Below the pieces are notes generated by a model. It saw nothing but the letters and a program-made list of their open reading frames with translations. It ran no database searches and was not told where the DNA came from. Shown piece by piece: positions 1 through 10,365 of a DNA stretch of 64,000 bases. The stretch's first letter is position 1; each line of letters starts with the position of its first letter. Made by a program: the position numbers and the translations under genes. The stretch lies in contig JAZHRO010000039.1 in the NCBI GenBank assembly GCA_037157565.1, positions 45,384,001-45,448,000 of the forward strand, in the 5' to 3' direction. The DNA is from Thalassia testudinum. Taxonomy: Eukaryota; Streptophyta; Magnoliopsida; Alismatales; Hydrocharitaceae.

Positions 1-240
1 GACGACTGCATGCATTTATTGAGAGGGGAGGAGAATGTGAATAATTGGCCATCTACTAATTAACATCTTCATGAAGTGCTGCATTGCAATTTTACCATTT
101 TCATTTCTTTATTTGCTTTGAAATTCTTCTCTCCCGCGGCTGCAGGGCATGGGGCACGCGCTCCTCTTCGCGCCACTCCTTTGCCAGTAGCATGGCTAGA
201 CATGCGATGCCAGCAGCATGGCTGTGGCATGCTTCCTCTT

Positions 241-270
241 CTTTAAAGGCCTTGCCCTCTCCCTTGCAGC
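241..270 (+). promoter_or_regulatory. candidate LTR core promoter (TTTAAAGGCC plus pyrimidine patch)
   Basis: A TATA-like TTTAAAGGCC is followed directly by GCCCTCTCCCT. The 3' LTR keeps it as TTTAAAAGGCC at 21990-22020, and family X LTRs carry a very similar module at 7029-7052 and 10576-10602. Position and composition fit a plant TATA box with a TC-rich initiator; activity is inferred only. Confidence 0.45.
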
Positions 271-999
271 GGAGGCCCATACACACACACATACAGGCAC
301 TTCCCTCTACCGTCAGGCCAACCTCCTCCCCTCTCCCTCTCCATGCGCAGTATCTCTTCTCACTGAAGAGACACACTGTGGGTAGGAGAAAACTCACAGT
401 GGTCCCACAACCTCCACTGTGAGTTCCACCACCGCCTAGCTCTTTCGTGAGTAGGTGAGCGTGGTGGATTCACCTTTCGTTTTCACTGCTGATCTCCATT
501 TCCGCCATTGCCAGAGCTTCAAGGTCAGAAGCTCCAACAGCGCACAAGTTAACCTTCAGCAGTTGCCAGCCACTCCACGCACGCTAGTAGGCCTCCGCAG
601 CTCCTTTCCGTGCACACAGAACCGGCCGCTACCGGTTGCCCGCTCCGTGCGGCACTGTAGCTACTGTTCACGCCTCTCAGCGTGACACTGTAGCCACCGG
701 CTCGCTTCTCACTTAGCCGGTGGCAGCGTGCTCTCTATCCTTTCCCGCTACCCGCGCCAGCCGGTCGCCCCCGCTCGCCCACCCGCGCCCGCTCCCACCC
801 GCAGCGCTGTGCACTGCGCTACGCAGTGTGCTGCGCTGCACTCTCCCGCACTCGCCCGCGCACGAAGACAGCGCAAGCGCTCCTTCCAACGCCCCACGCG
901 CACTTTCCCTCCTGCGCCTGCACAGCTGCGTGCATGAGACGACGGGGCAACGCAGCAGAAGGCTTAGTTGCTGCACTCCCCCTCATTCGCCAGCGCGCA

Positions 1000-1190
1000 C
1001 ACACACACCCACTTGTACACGCACTTGTACTCTCTTACACACACTTGTGCATACTAACACACACCCTTATATACTCACGCCTCCACACATATATATTTAT
1101 ATATCCACTCACATATATACATAAATATATATATATAGAGAGAGAGAGAGAAAGCTAGAACTATATTGGTATATATATATATATCTACAT
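1000..1190. repeat. CA/TA/GA microsatellite block
   Basis: ACACAC runs grade into TATATA and then GAGAGA at about 1134-1152, followed by more TATATA. The same block in the 3' LTR (22750-22920) is the site where a solo LTR inserted. Confidence 0.8.
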
Positions 1191-2004
1191 ACACATCACC
1201 TACCCGTATCCATACCCCCGTGCACTAGTCACTCCACCGCGCATCATATCGCGGGAATATCTACACCAGTTGCTGATATTCCCTGATATCTGTGCAAAGC
1301 AAGTACCTCCACACACACTCCCACACATCCGCCCTACACTCTACGCGGCACTCCGTCTTATTGGTTGCATCTTACTAGACGTGGACCAACTTGACACTGC
1401 GCTACACTCCATTTCCACTTTCACCTCCACCCTATAGATATTATATACATATATATATATACTGTATCTACTATATATCTAAACATATATTAAGCTAAGT
1501 ATTCCTTTCTTTGCTAGCAACCTACCACTGTTTTTATTTATGTATTGTTTCTTACTATTAAAAAGATAAAAAAAAGAGTAAAAGAGAAAAGATAATTCTT
1601 GTCTTGCAGGTACTTGGTCTTACGAATAACATGACTAGTTTTTGGAAACCCAAAGTTGGCTACAAGCCAAGAACCATTTCGCTCAAAGCCAAGAACTTGA
1701 TTTTGAGGGTGTGCCTCAAAGACAATATTTTCAACAAAAAAATATTAAATAGAAAAACCAAAACACATAATAAACGCAAGGAAGAGATACGTTTTAGGAA
1801 AGGCGTAAAAACTCCTTGACCTTTAATTCCCGCCTCCCTGAGATCGACCCTCGGCCTAAAAGTGACCAAGATAAAATTAAGTAGGCTAGGTAAAAAAATT
1901 TTGTGAAAGATGGTTAGACTCGATTTAGGTTAACTCACTATAATAACTTTAACGATAATTTCATCATATTAACACAACCTATTCAAGTTCTACCACCCTT
2001 GTTC

Positions 2005-2022
2005 TGGTGCCGTTGCCAGGGA
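2005..2022 (+). other. primer binding site of the Athila-type element
   Basis: TGGTGCCGTTGCCAGGGA begins nine bases after the LTR end. It differs from the usual Athila site TGGCGCCGTTGCCGGGGA, complementary to the 3' end of tRNA-Asp, at two positions. Both differences are C-to-T or G-to-A changes at CpG, as expected of a formerly methylated old copy. Confidence 0.82.
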
Positions 2023-3093
2023 TGTGCAAATTGAGATAAGTTTCTACTCCATTCCTTTGATTTTCTCTTCTCACACCCTTCTCTTAACGGGTGTTTTGTT
2101 TGCTGGTGTGCAGGTAAACTAGTTGCAAGGAGGAGGCAAGCAGAAGTTGGAGACGTAGGCAGATCCAAGGTGGGAGTGAGAGCGTAAAGTCGCCGGCGCC
2201 GCAATGGAGCTTCGCCCACATTGCTGAAGAGGTAGGTGTCTCTCCCTTAGCAACCTAGGTTAACTTGTCACCTAAGAAAAAAAAAAATTAAAAACACTCT
2301 TGGGAATTTCTTGGGGCAAGTGGATAAAAAATCATTTGATTGATTGTTTGCTATCACCCTCACCGCCCCTTGATTTCCCGTCAAACTTCGCATAGCGAAA
2401 AGATTCTTGGATCTTTCGTCATGTGAAGTGTTCTTTGAGGCAAGTTTAAATAGATTAATTGCCATCCTTCCTTACCTCATTTATTCACAATTCGGGATCA
2501 CATTTTTTTGGTGGGGAGACTTGGAATTGTGTTGATTCCAACCCCACCACGACCTTTCACGTGCCTTAGATTTGATCCCGAATATTTCAACCCCAACACT
2601 TTAATTTTCTTTACATCATCTTGTGGTTGAGCCTTGTGTGTGGAACATTATTTTGGTGATTGGGAGCCACTTAAATTGAAGTGTTTTGGCTCCCTTTCAC
2701 ATTGACTTAAAATAAACTCGTGCATCCACATATAGAAATTTCCATCTAGGGAAGTCCGTTGCATTTTTAGCATGCATTAACTAATTCACATTGAAGAAGG
2801 GTTTGTTGGGCATAGAAGAACTTGTGTTTTCTCAAAACCTAGAGATTGGTTGAATTGGTAATTCAGCGAAATCTTAAAATCCATACTACTTAAGGCTGAA
2901 ATTCTAAAAGCCATTCACCATCTAAAACTCAAATTCGGGGAGATTTCCCCGTTGCATGCTTGGTTTATACACTTTTCAAAATCAACGCACTTAGGCATTA
3001 CCCGTATACAACGCCCTTCACATTCCTGGAGTACTTGATCCTAAGCCTCTAAATAAAACTGGTAGCAACATGACCCTTATTAAAGAGTGAAGG
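2023..3093 (+). other. Athila-type leader, first part (non-coding)
   Basis: This lies between the primer site and the first nested LTR. It has a short purine tract near 2278-2295 and no coding sequence I can support. It continues after the nested LTR at 5728-5999, just before gag. Long untranslated leaders are usual in Athila/Tat elements. Confidence 0.6.
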
Positions 3094-3125
3094 TGTTAAG
3101 ACCCGTGCCACCAAAACCCTTTTAA

Positions 3126-3871
3126 GACGTCTAGGAGTTGCTCCAGACGTCTGGACACCGTCCCAGACATCCAGAAATCAATTTTTGCGTGCGTACGACC
3201 GCGAGTCAATGCTCGTGCCGCGTGCAGACTAAGCCCCAGCCGCCTTCTCTTTCTTCCCTCGCCAACATGCAGAGCTGCCCCCATCCGTCTCCCCTTTCCT
3301 CCAGCGCGAGAGCGAGGGCAGCAGGTGTAGTCGAGTGCAGCGGAGGAGAGGAGAGGAACAGCAAGGAGGGAAGAGAAGAGAGCGCGCGAGCCGTGAGAGA
3401 GAGAGAGCTCACCGGAGCAGCTCGAGGCCGGTTGGCTTGCGCGAGGCGAAGTGTGTGTCGGGGAGGTTCCCCCGATGCTGCTGCAACTAGAGCAGCGGAT
3501 GAGCGAGCGCGGCGCGGCCGCACGCAGCAGGAAGAAGATGAGGGAGCTTCTGATTCTGGGATTTTTTTCCCAGAATCAGACGTCCTGACCTACTTCCAGA
3601 TGACGTGGACGACATCTGGAGGGAGCTCCAGACGACTGAGAGGTACGTTTTGCGTCCTACGCTTCCTTTTGTGGACGTCTGTTGCATGCCGTGTTGAGAG
3701 ATTCTGCGTACGCGTGCAGGTTTCGCTTCGGGAAGGTACGGGACATACCCTCCCACGCGGTTCAGACGTCTGGGCGAGGCACCAGACGGCGAAGAGCGTC
3801 TCCAAACGTCCGAAGGAATAGTCGGACGTCTGGAACTGGGTCCAGACGGTTCAACACGATCCCTGGACGTC
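3126..3871. promoter_or_regulatory. GACGTC palindrome arrays in LTR A
   Basis: Six-base cores matching GACGTC exactly or nearly start at 3126, 3146, 3166; 3579, 3599, 3611, 3631; and 3765, 3785, 3805, 3825, 3845, 3866. The steps are 20, 20; then 20, 12, 20; then 20, 20, 20, 20, 21. Intact units extend to CAGACGTCTG. GACGTC is a C-box-like ACGT core bound by plant bZIP factors; binding here is inference. Confidence 0.7.
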
Positions 3872-4211
3872 TGAGGAGCAGCACAGAGTGAGGTATGATC
3901 TGGACCCCTTTTTATTCCAGACGTCTGATTTGAGTCAGAGTTGTCGCTTTTGACCTGTTAAGGGTCCGTTCGAGGTCCGATTTCCGCGTTTAAGATTTCG
4001 TTCTTCTTCGTATAAGTTCCTCTACTTGTTGGAATGCTTTTATCATGTTCTGAGTGGTTTCTTATGGTCGATCCTTGTGTTAGGACCACGTTCTATTGCG
4101 GATTTGGGGGTTGCGGAGGCACGTGGACCTGCCGACCACGCCCCCATTACTCTCGATTTTGTGGGTAGAGTGGCTTCCCTTAGTTAACTACAAACATAAA
4201 TGCATATCTGG

Positions 4212-4262
4212 AATGAATGATAGATCCTAGGGTATGGCATGAATCCTAGGACTAGAAACAGT
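4212..4262 (+). repeat. single unit of the ~52-bp CCTAGG minisatellite
   Basis: One unit with the pattern GATCCTAGGGTATGGCATGA followed by a second CCTAGG. The related LTRs have about three units (7995-8140), about five (11600-11850) and two (19330-19430, reversed). Confidence 0.6.
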
Positions 4263-5727
4263 GGAACGATTGTATTAAATGCCTGAAATGCAGTCTTGGA
4301 ATGAGTAGATGGAATAATAATTGCCTGTAATTGGATAACAGCTGCCAGTGAAATGTAGAGTACTGTTCTTAATAACTACTACATGTAATTTCTGTTGTTT
4401 GAAATTAAACACGAGCTGCATGTATATAAATTGGAAAAGAAAGTTTAAATGTTGGAAACCAGTGCTATATGCGAATAAACCTGAAATGATGAAACCTAGT
4501 ATGGCTTGGCCTGAGAAACATGAGCATGAACCCTACGGGAAATTAGGAGTAGAGCTTCTGGAAATAAATAGAATGGAACTGGAGAAGTGAATGGGAAAGT
4601 GTGCTGTCTCTTGGGTACATGATACTAAGGGAAGCACATGTTACCTCTTAGTGCAGAGCGGAGCTTGCCGCCCTAGGGTCGAGACCCAGGGTTAGGTCTG
4701 GCCACTTTGTACCGACTCTTGGCCCTCGCGTACACAGTACCGAGGAGAGCTACTAGTGTAGGGAGAGAGCTAGCCACCCCACGGGGCCCAGGGTTTAGCC
4801 AGCCATCTTACACTGACTTGTTAGGGCCACTGGGCAAACCAGGGTAGTCAGGCGAGGGTGCGCGAACTGTGGAGGGGCGAGACCCTTATTTGGTTACTGT
4901 GGAGGGGCTAGACCCCTGTTACTGAGAGGGCTCTGCCCTATACTGGTTCCGTGCTGTGCTTTGGACGCACCCATTAACGGAAACGACTGACCACGTACCA
5001 ATGCGGGGTAACTACCTGTGAGTTCATCGCGCGTGCCGTAGTCACCGTTACGTCTGTCAGCGACCTTGGGGTGGTTGACTGAGGGTAGGACCACCACGGG
5101 AGACTCTCCCGGCCAAGAGAGCACTACGTGCTATTTCTACTCTTCGGAAAAGACTACAATCAAGATCGTTCATACGAGGAACATTCGAGATCAAGAAAAA
5201 GACCTGATAAATAAACCAAGTGATGAAAGAAAGAATAATTAGTTGAATAAAGAAAGAAATTGAAAACAACAGCTACCTGTCCACCTTTACTGTTTAGTTA
5301 GCTGGTTGCCACTCTACTCAGCGTTTCGCTGATGTGTTGTACTTACCACCTTTTTCAGGTCCAGGTGTTGAGCATCCAGAGCCTACGGCTGCAGAGGGTG
5401 CTGGGCCTAATAGAGCCTAGAAGTTGTACTTTTGTTGTACCCGTTTTCTATAGTAGTAAGTATTTTGTTACACTTTTGTACTCTTTATTGTAAACTTCAT
5501 AATTCTGTACCTATTTTTAATTCTATACCGTTGTGGTGGTGTGTGCTGTAGTAGTTACTTCTTTAATGCTGTACTTTATTACTTTTAGTTGCTTGCATGG
5601 TGAATGTAGTTTATTTTACTGCTTTTTTGTTACTTTCTCGTTGGATGACTGGGTCTTGGGATCAGTCGAGTCGGTCCGATTCTCGTGTCTCGTAGGGATT
5701 CGGAGACACGAGAATCGGGTCGTAACA

Positions 5728-5999
5728 GGAGGTCTAACTACCTGCATGTAGCGCCTACGCAGGTATCGAGTGTCTAAGACTGGGGCAAACGACCTTTCAA
5801 TCTGGCCCAGTGGTTCCGCGGTGCTCTCATTTAGTTCCGTAGGTTGTGATAGTAGGTAACATAGATCTTTAGGTCTAAGGGCACATTGTAGAGGTTAGGA
5901 AATTGATTACTTTGATTTGTTATCAAGTGTACCCTTGCGGCGTCATTTCTCTCATCCCCGTTTCCCTTCTTATCTCCCTAATTCTTCCTGTGGTAGTGA
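5728..5999 (+). other. Athila-type leader, second part
   Basis: This continues the leader after solo LTR A and runs to the gag start codon at 6000. No feature is recognised in it. Confidence 0.55.
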
Positions 6000-6806
6000 A
6001 TGTTTGGGAGGAGGTCACAAAACCCTGAATTTTTTGATAATTCTAGAAGGATAGAAACCGAATCGTCATCCTCCTCCACAAAAATGGCTGCACGCCCACC
6101 CCCAAATCTCGAGGGAGGAAATCGCCCCCCTCAAATCCCACCAGGTGGTGGTGGAGCCGTAGACCCCATAACCCGCCTCCAAGCCCAGATGGAAATGTAT
6201 AACAAGCAGATTGAAGCCATTAGGGAAACCTTGGAGGAAATGCAGAACCCTCCCGAACGGGAGGAGCCTAGGTCTCTTAGCTCTTATCAAAATCCTGCTG
6301 CTACCGAGACCATAGGACAAATTCGAGTCCCCATGGGCGGGGACGATTTTGAACTTAAACCTAATGTAATTGGCCTAATTAACTTTCACTTCCATGGTCT
6401 TGCAAGTGAAGATCCATTTCTCCATTTGGAAGACTTAACCCGATTGGTTGAAACGGTTAAACCAAGAAACATCGGGTTATCAATTATCCTCATGAAAATG
6501 TTCCCGTTTTCGTTGTGGGATAAAGCGTCGCAATGGTTACGCACCCTTGGGAGAACTATCCATTCTTGGGAAGAGATGCGAACAACATTTCTCGAGAAAT
6601 TCTTCCCAATCGAGTGAACCAATGCGCTTCGCCATGCTATAACTTCCTTCACGCAACAAAATGGTGAGCAGTTTCATTAGTCTTGGGAGAGGTATAATGA
6701 CCTCCCCCAGAAGTGTCTGCACCACGGTCTGCCTAAGTGGCATATAGCCCAGATTTTCTATTATGGGCTAAATTAGACTTTGAAGCAGATTGCAGATGCT
6801 TCCTGC
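6000..6806 (+). pseudogene. gag: gag of the Athila-type element, N-terminal part
   Basis: The ATG at 6000 opens 205 codons to a TGA at 6615-6617. The frame then continues as recognisable gag with further stops near 6676 and 6772, until solo LTR B interrupts it at 6807. The retrotransposon gag domain is visible from about residue 120: GLASEDPFLHLEDL, then MKMFPFSLWDKASQWLRTL, then TWEEM-like HSWEEMRTTFLEKFFP. After the first stop the typical SWERYNDLPQKCLHHGLPKW segment follows. Gag would form the particle that packages the element RNA. Stops plus two nested LTRs make this copy non-functional. Confidence 0.9.
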
Positions 6807-6826
6807 TGTTACGAACGCGCGCTTCA

Positions 6827-7701
6827 GACGTCTTTTAAGACGTCTGGGAAGTGGCCCAGACGTCTGGAACCACTTCCAGACGTCTGGGAATCGGTTATTT
6901 TTTGGCACGCGTGTTTCGTCTGCGCGCCTGAGCGCGCAGACCTGCGTACGCTCTCTCTCCCTCTCTTTTTCCCTCTCTCCTGCGGCCGCAGACCCACCTT
7001 GTCCGCTCTCTCTCTCCTCCTCGCGCGGCCTTAAAAGGCCACGCCCTCTCCCTCACTCCCGTCACCTCCGCCCCCTTCCTCTTCTCCTTCCAGCCAGTGC
7101 GCGAGAGCGAGCGCAAGTGAGCGACGGCAGCGACAGCCGCGGTGAGCGTGGGAGGTGGTGCTGCGCGTGGAAGAGGCGCTCGGCCGTGAGGGCGAGCTCG
7201 CCGGGGCTGCTAGGGTCGGCCGGCGGGGTGCGCAGCGGGCACGGAGCGACGCGGGGGGGGACTGCTGCAGTTTGAGCAGCAAGCGGACGAGACGCGGCGC
7301 GGCCGGGCGTCGTGAGCGGAGGGCGAGTCGCGCCCTGGTTCTGGAAACTTTTCCAGAATCAGACGTCTGGGCTTCTAGCCAGACAACTGGAACGATGTCT
7401 GGAAGACTGTCCAGACGTCTGAAAGGTGAGTTATTTCCGTCTTCTTCGTTTTCTTCGACTGACCGTACTGAGAGGGAGAGATGGGTACGCGCAGGTTCGG
7501 TGATTCGCCATCCAACGCGAATCCGACGTCTGGCTGTAGCACCAGACGACGGGAGCGACATCCAGACGTCCGGGGTGACCATCGGACGTCTGGGAACTAG
7601 GCCAGACGCCCCCGCAGGCTTCTGGACGTCTGAGAGCCCACACAGAGCAAGGTAATCCCTGATCCACCTTTTTAAGACGTCTGGAAGAAGTTCCAGACGT
7701 C
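6827..7701. promoter_or_regulatory. GACGTC palindrome arrays in LTR B
   Basis: Cores start at 6827, 6839, 6859, 6879; 7362, 7382, 7394, 7414; 7525, 7545, 7565, 7585, 7605, 7625; and 7676, 7696. Steps are 12, 20, 20; 20, 12, 20; five steps of exactly 20; and 20. Degenerate members such as GACAAC (7382), GATGTC (7394) and GACGCC (7605) still hold the register. The first array sits within 80 bp of the LTR start. Confidence 0.8.
7029..7052 (+). promoter_or_regulatory. candidate core promoter of LTR B
   Basis: TTAAAAGGCC is followed by GCCCTCTCCCTC. LTR C has TTATAAGGCC and the same pyrimidine patch at 10578-10602. The Athila-type LTRs share the module. Transcription from it is inferred. Confidence 0.45.
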
Positions 7702-7994
7702 TGATTTTGCACTTTTTCGTCGTTTTCGACCCGTTTAGGGCCCGTTCGAGTCCCGTTTTCCGCGTTTCGAGTTGCGTTCTTTTCGGAATTAAATCCTCTG
7801 CCCGTCTATAGTAGCTATGTACTATTTTGAGAAACTCCTTGTGTTTGATCCTTGTGACAGGACCCCGTTCCATTGCAGTCTCGGGGGTTGCGGAGGCACT
7901 CGGGATTCCCGACCACGCCCCCAGTACTCCTGTTGTAACCGGTAGAGTGGCTTTTAAGTTTATTAGTATAATCTGTTAATTATGAACCATAAAT

Positions 7995-8140
7995 AGAACC
8001 TAGGACATTGCATGAATCCTAGGAATGAGAAACAAGAATGAATGGTAGATCCTAGGGTGTTGCATGAATCCTAGGGCTGGAAAACTAGATTGTATGATAG
8101 ATCCTAGGGTATGGCATGAATCCTAGGATGAGAAGAACTA
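7995..8140 (+). repeat. ~50-bp CCTAGG minisatellite, about three units
   Basis: Units repeat AGATCCTAGGGT..GGCATGAATCCTAGG with small changes. Copy number differs between the homologous LTRs. Confidence 0.7.
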
Positions 8141-9505
8141 GTGGAATATATGAATAACTGCAGTCTTGGAAAATGTGGAAAGGAAATAATAGCTACCTGT
8201 AAATTGGTTTAACAACTGCCTGTTATGAATAAATGAGCATGTCTGGGAATATGGGATGTATGAATATGAAACTGGGAAGGTGAAACCTGAATGTGCTGAG
8301 TTAAAAGAACTGGAACCCTACGGGGAATTAGGAGTGGAGCTCCTAGAAAGAGAAAGGAATGGAACCGAGAAAGAAAGACGTGGTAGAGTGCTGTCTCTTG
8401 GGTACGTAGTACCAAGGGAAGTACCTGTACCTGTTTAGTGCAGAGCAGAGCCAGCCGCCCCAGGGACCCGGGGTTAGGACTAGCCACTTTGTACCGACTT
8501 GCTGGCCCTCGTGTACGTAGTATCGAGGAGAGCTACTAGTGTAGGGAGGTGCTAGCTACCCCACGGGCCCCGGGGTTCTGCTAGCCTCCTACACCGACTT
8601 GTTAGGCCCACTGGGCAAACCAGGGTAGTCAGGCGAGGGTGCGCGGACTGTGGAGGGGCAAGGCCCCTGTTTGGTTACTGTGGAGGGGTTGGACCCCTGT
8701 TACTGAGAGGGCTCTGCCCTGTACTGGTTCCGTGCTGTGCTTTGGGCGCATCCGTTAACGGAAACAACTGACCGCATGCCAGTGCGGGTTAGCTACCTGT
8801 GCGTTTATCGCGCGTGCCGTAGTCACCGTTACGCCTGTCCGTGACCTTGGGGTGGTTGACTGAGAGTAGGATCACCACGGGGGACTCTCCCGACCAGGAG
8901 AGCACCACGTGCTACTTCTACTTTTTGGAAAAGACTGCAATCAAGATCGTTCCCACGAGGAACATTCGAGATCAAGTAAAGGATCTGAGGAATAATTGAA
9001 ATCGTGAGACAAGTGAAAGACGTAAATAAAGAAAGTAACAGAACATAACAACTACTGTACACTCTACTGTTTTCTTTAGTTTTATTTACCACTCTACTCA
9101 GTGTTTTGCTGACATGTTACACTCGTTACCTTTCAGGACCAGGTGTTGAGCAGCCAGGGTCAACGGCTGCAGAGGACGCTGGGCAGAGTAGGGTCCAGTA
9201 GAGTTACCACCGTTCTCTTGTACCTCTTTTTGTTCCACTGTAGTGAGTAGTTCTTGTTTCCGCTGTACTTTTCTTTACCTGCAGTTCATATTATGTTATG
9301 AATGTTGTTCTACTGTTGTGGTGATATATACTGTAGTGGTTTCTTTCCTTACTGCTGTACTTTCTTACTGTCAGTTATATTCATGCTGAATGTGGTTTAT
9401 TTTACTGCTCTTTTGGTTACTTCCTCGTTGGACGACCAGGTCTTGGGATTAGTCGAGTCGGTCCGGTTCTTGTGTCTCGTAGGGACTCGGGAATCGGGTC
9501 GTTCA

Positions 9506-10345
9506 CCTGCCGAGGGAATTTCATGAATAAAGACGAGAATGGAGCATTCAAATTATTCGAAAACATGAGCGAAAATTCAATAACAATGCCTCCATTGTTG
9601 TCTTTAATCGTACCAACCTGCCCCGTAATGTTCACGAAGTTGACACGGGACCCTCCCATTCATCCACTGATCTTAGCCTTATCGCACAAAAATTGGATGA
9701 AGTCTCCGTCGTGCACAAGAAGCTGGACGAGCTTCTGGCCAATACCGCCCGTTCTATGGCAAACACCTCCACCTCACCACTTCGTCACAATCCTAATCTT
9801 TCCAACGCCAGTCTTATTCCCAAAAACTCCGTGAGATCTTCCTTACCAAGTGTCGTGCCAAGCGATTCGGTAAGTCATGTGGATCTGGCTTCTGCAAGCC
9901 AGTATTTTGATATGGAGGACCAAGCCTCCGTCTGCTCGGATGCATATTTAAATGCGGACTCGTCTTCTGGCTTAGGAGACGCTTACGCCCTGGGGAACAA
10001 CCCGTTTTCGGCTACTTACAACCTAGGGTGGCGAAATCATCCTAACTTCACATGGTCCAGTAACCCGCAACGCCAAAACCCCACGGGTGGGCTAATGCGA
10101 CTGTCCGCACCTGTCATCCCAAGGGCTCAATCTAATCCTGTTGAAAATCCGCCATCGGGTCCTTACACACCACAAACAGAACACGCATCAAGTCCTCTTG
10201 ATAAACTGATGCGAATGGTGACGGAAATGTCTAAGCGCCATGAAGAAAACATGACCTCTCCTCAGCACCAATTGGCGCAGCAGAATGCTGAGATTAGTCA
10301 ACTACGCATGGCAACTCGATCTCAAGGCACTTTTCCAGCCAAACC
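9506..10345 (+). pseudogene. gag: gag of the Athila-type element, C-terminal part
   Basis: Gag resumes after LTR B with GNFMNKDENGAFKLFENMSE, a conserved Athila segment. A frame change near 9600 breaks the reading frame. The longest open stretch is 9693-10345, where LDEVSVVHKKLDELL and then DAYALGNNPFSATYNLGW, RNHPNFTWSSN and a Q-rich coiled stretch (QHQLAQQNAEISQL) are seen. These match the linker and C-terminal part of Athila gag. LTR C interrupts it at 10346, just after GTFPAKP. Protease and the rest of pol never reappear before the integrase tail. Confidence 0.88.
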
Positions 10346-10365
10346 TGTTACGAACGCGGCCTCAA

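Larger units (their letters stand above)
1..1995 (+). repeat. 5' LTR of the Athila-type element (first ~100 bp missing)
   Basis: This aligns along its length with 21774-25578, apart from a nested LTR in the latter. By comparison with the 3' copy the LTR begins TGTTTGCATGCC about 100 bp before the window, and it ends CTACCA at 1995. It holds a core promoter-like module (241-270), a GC-rich block (600-1000), CA/TA-rich microsatellite DNA (1000-1190) and a TA-rich stretch near 1440. Several ORFs cross the GC-rich block on both strands, but none has a recognisable domain and I treat them as chance. Confidence 0.88.
3094..5727 (+). mobile_element. Solo LTR A, family X
   Basis: It starts TGTTAAGACCC and ends GGGTCGTAACA. 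The flanks are GAAGG (3089-3093) and GGAGG (5728-5732), a 5-bp target duplication with one change. No internal region, primer site or second LTR accompanies it, so it is a solo LTR left by recombination between LTRs. It is homologous to the LTRs at 6807, 10346 and, reversed, 15132. It carries GACGTC-core arrays at 3126-3171, 3579-3636 and 3765-3871. The long LTR and its termini recall Tekay/Del-type chromoviruses, but no coding region is present to confirm that. ORFs such as 3138-3821 lie wholly inside it and are not genes. Confidence 0.87.
6807..9505 (+). mobile_element. Solo LTR B, family X, inserted in gag
   Basis: It starts TGTTACGAACG and ends GGGTCGTTCA, with a perfect 5-bp target duplication CCTGC at 6802-6806 and 9506-9510. 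Gag resumes right after it, in the ADASC/GGNF region, so the insertion point in the host gene is exact. It has a TATA-like TTAAAAGGCC at 7031, GACGTC arrays, a three-unit minisatellite (7995-8140), and a short tandem repeat of CTGTGGAGGGG (8648-8700). Its closest relative is LTR C. The 280-codon minus-strand ORF at 7031-7873 lies inside the LTR and shows no domain. Confidence 0.93.

Noticed and set aside
3094..6000. LTR A as the 5' LTR of the element that owns gag at 6000
   Set aside because: No primer site follows 5727. The true primer site is at 2005, next to the LTR that is repeated at 21676, and LTR A has its own target duplication.
7031..7873. 280-codon minus-strand ORF and other long ORFs in LTRs (3138-3821, 6790-7275, 10477-11112, 16133-16744)
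   Set aside because: They lie wholly within LTRs delimited by target duplications, are composition-driven (GC-rich or CTT-rich), open on both strands, and show no domain.
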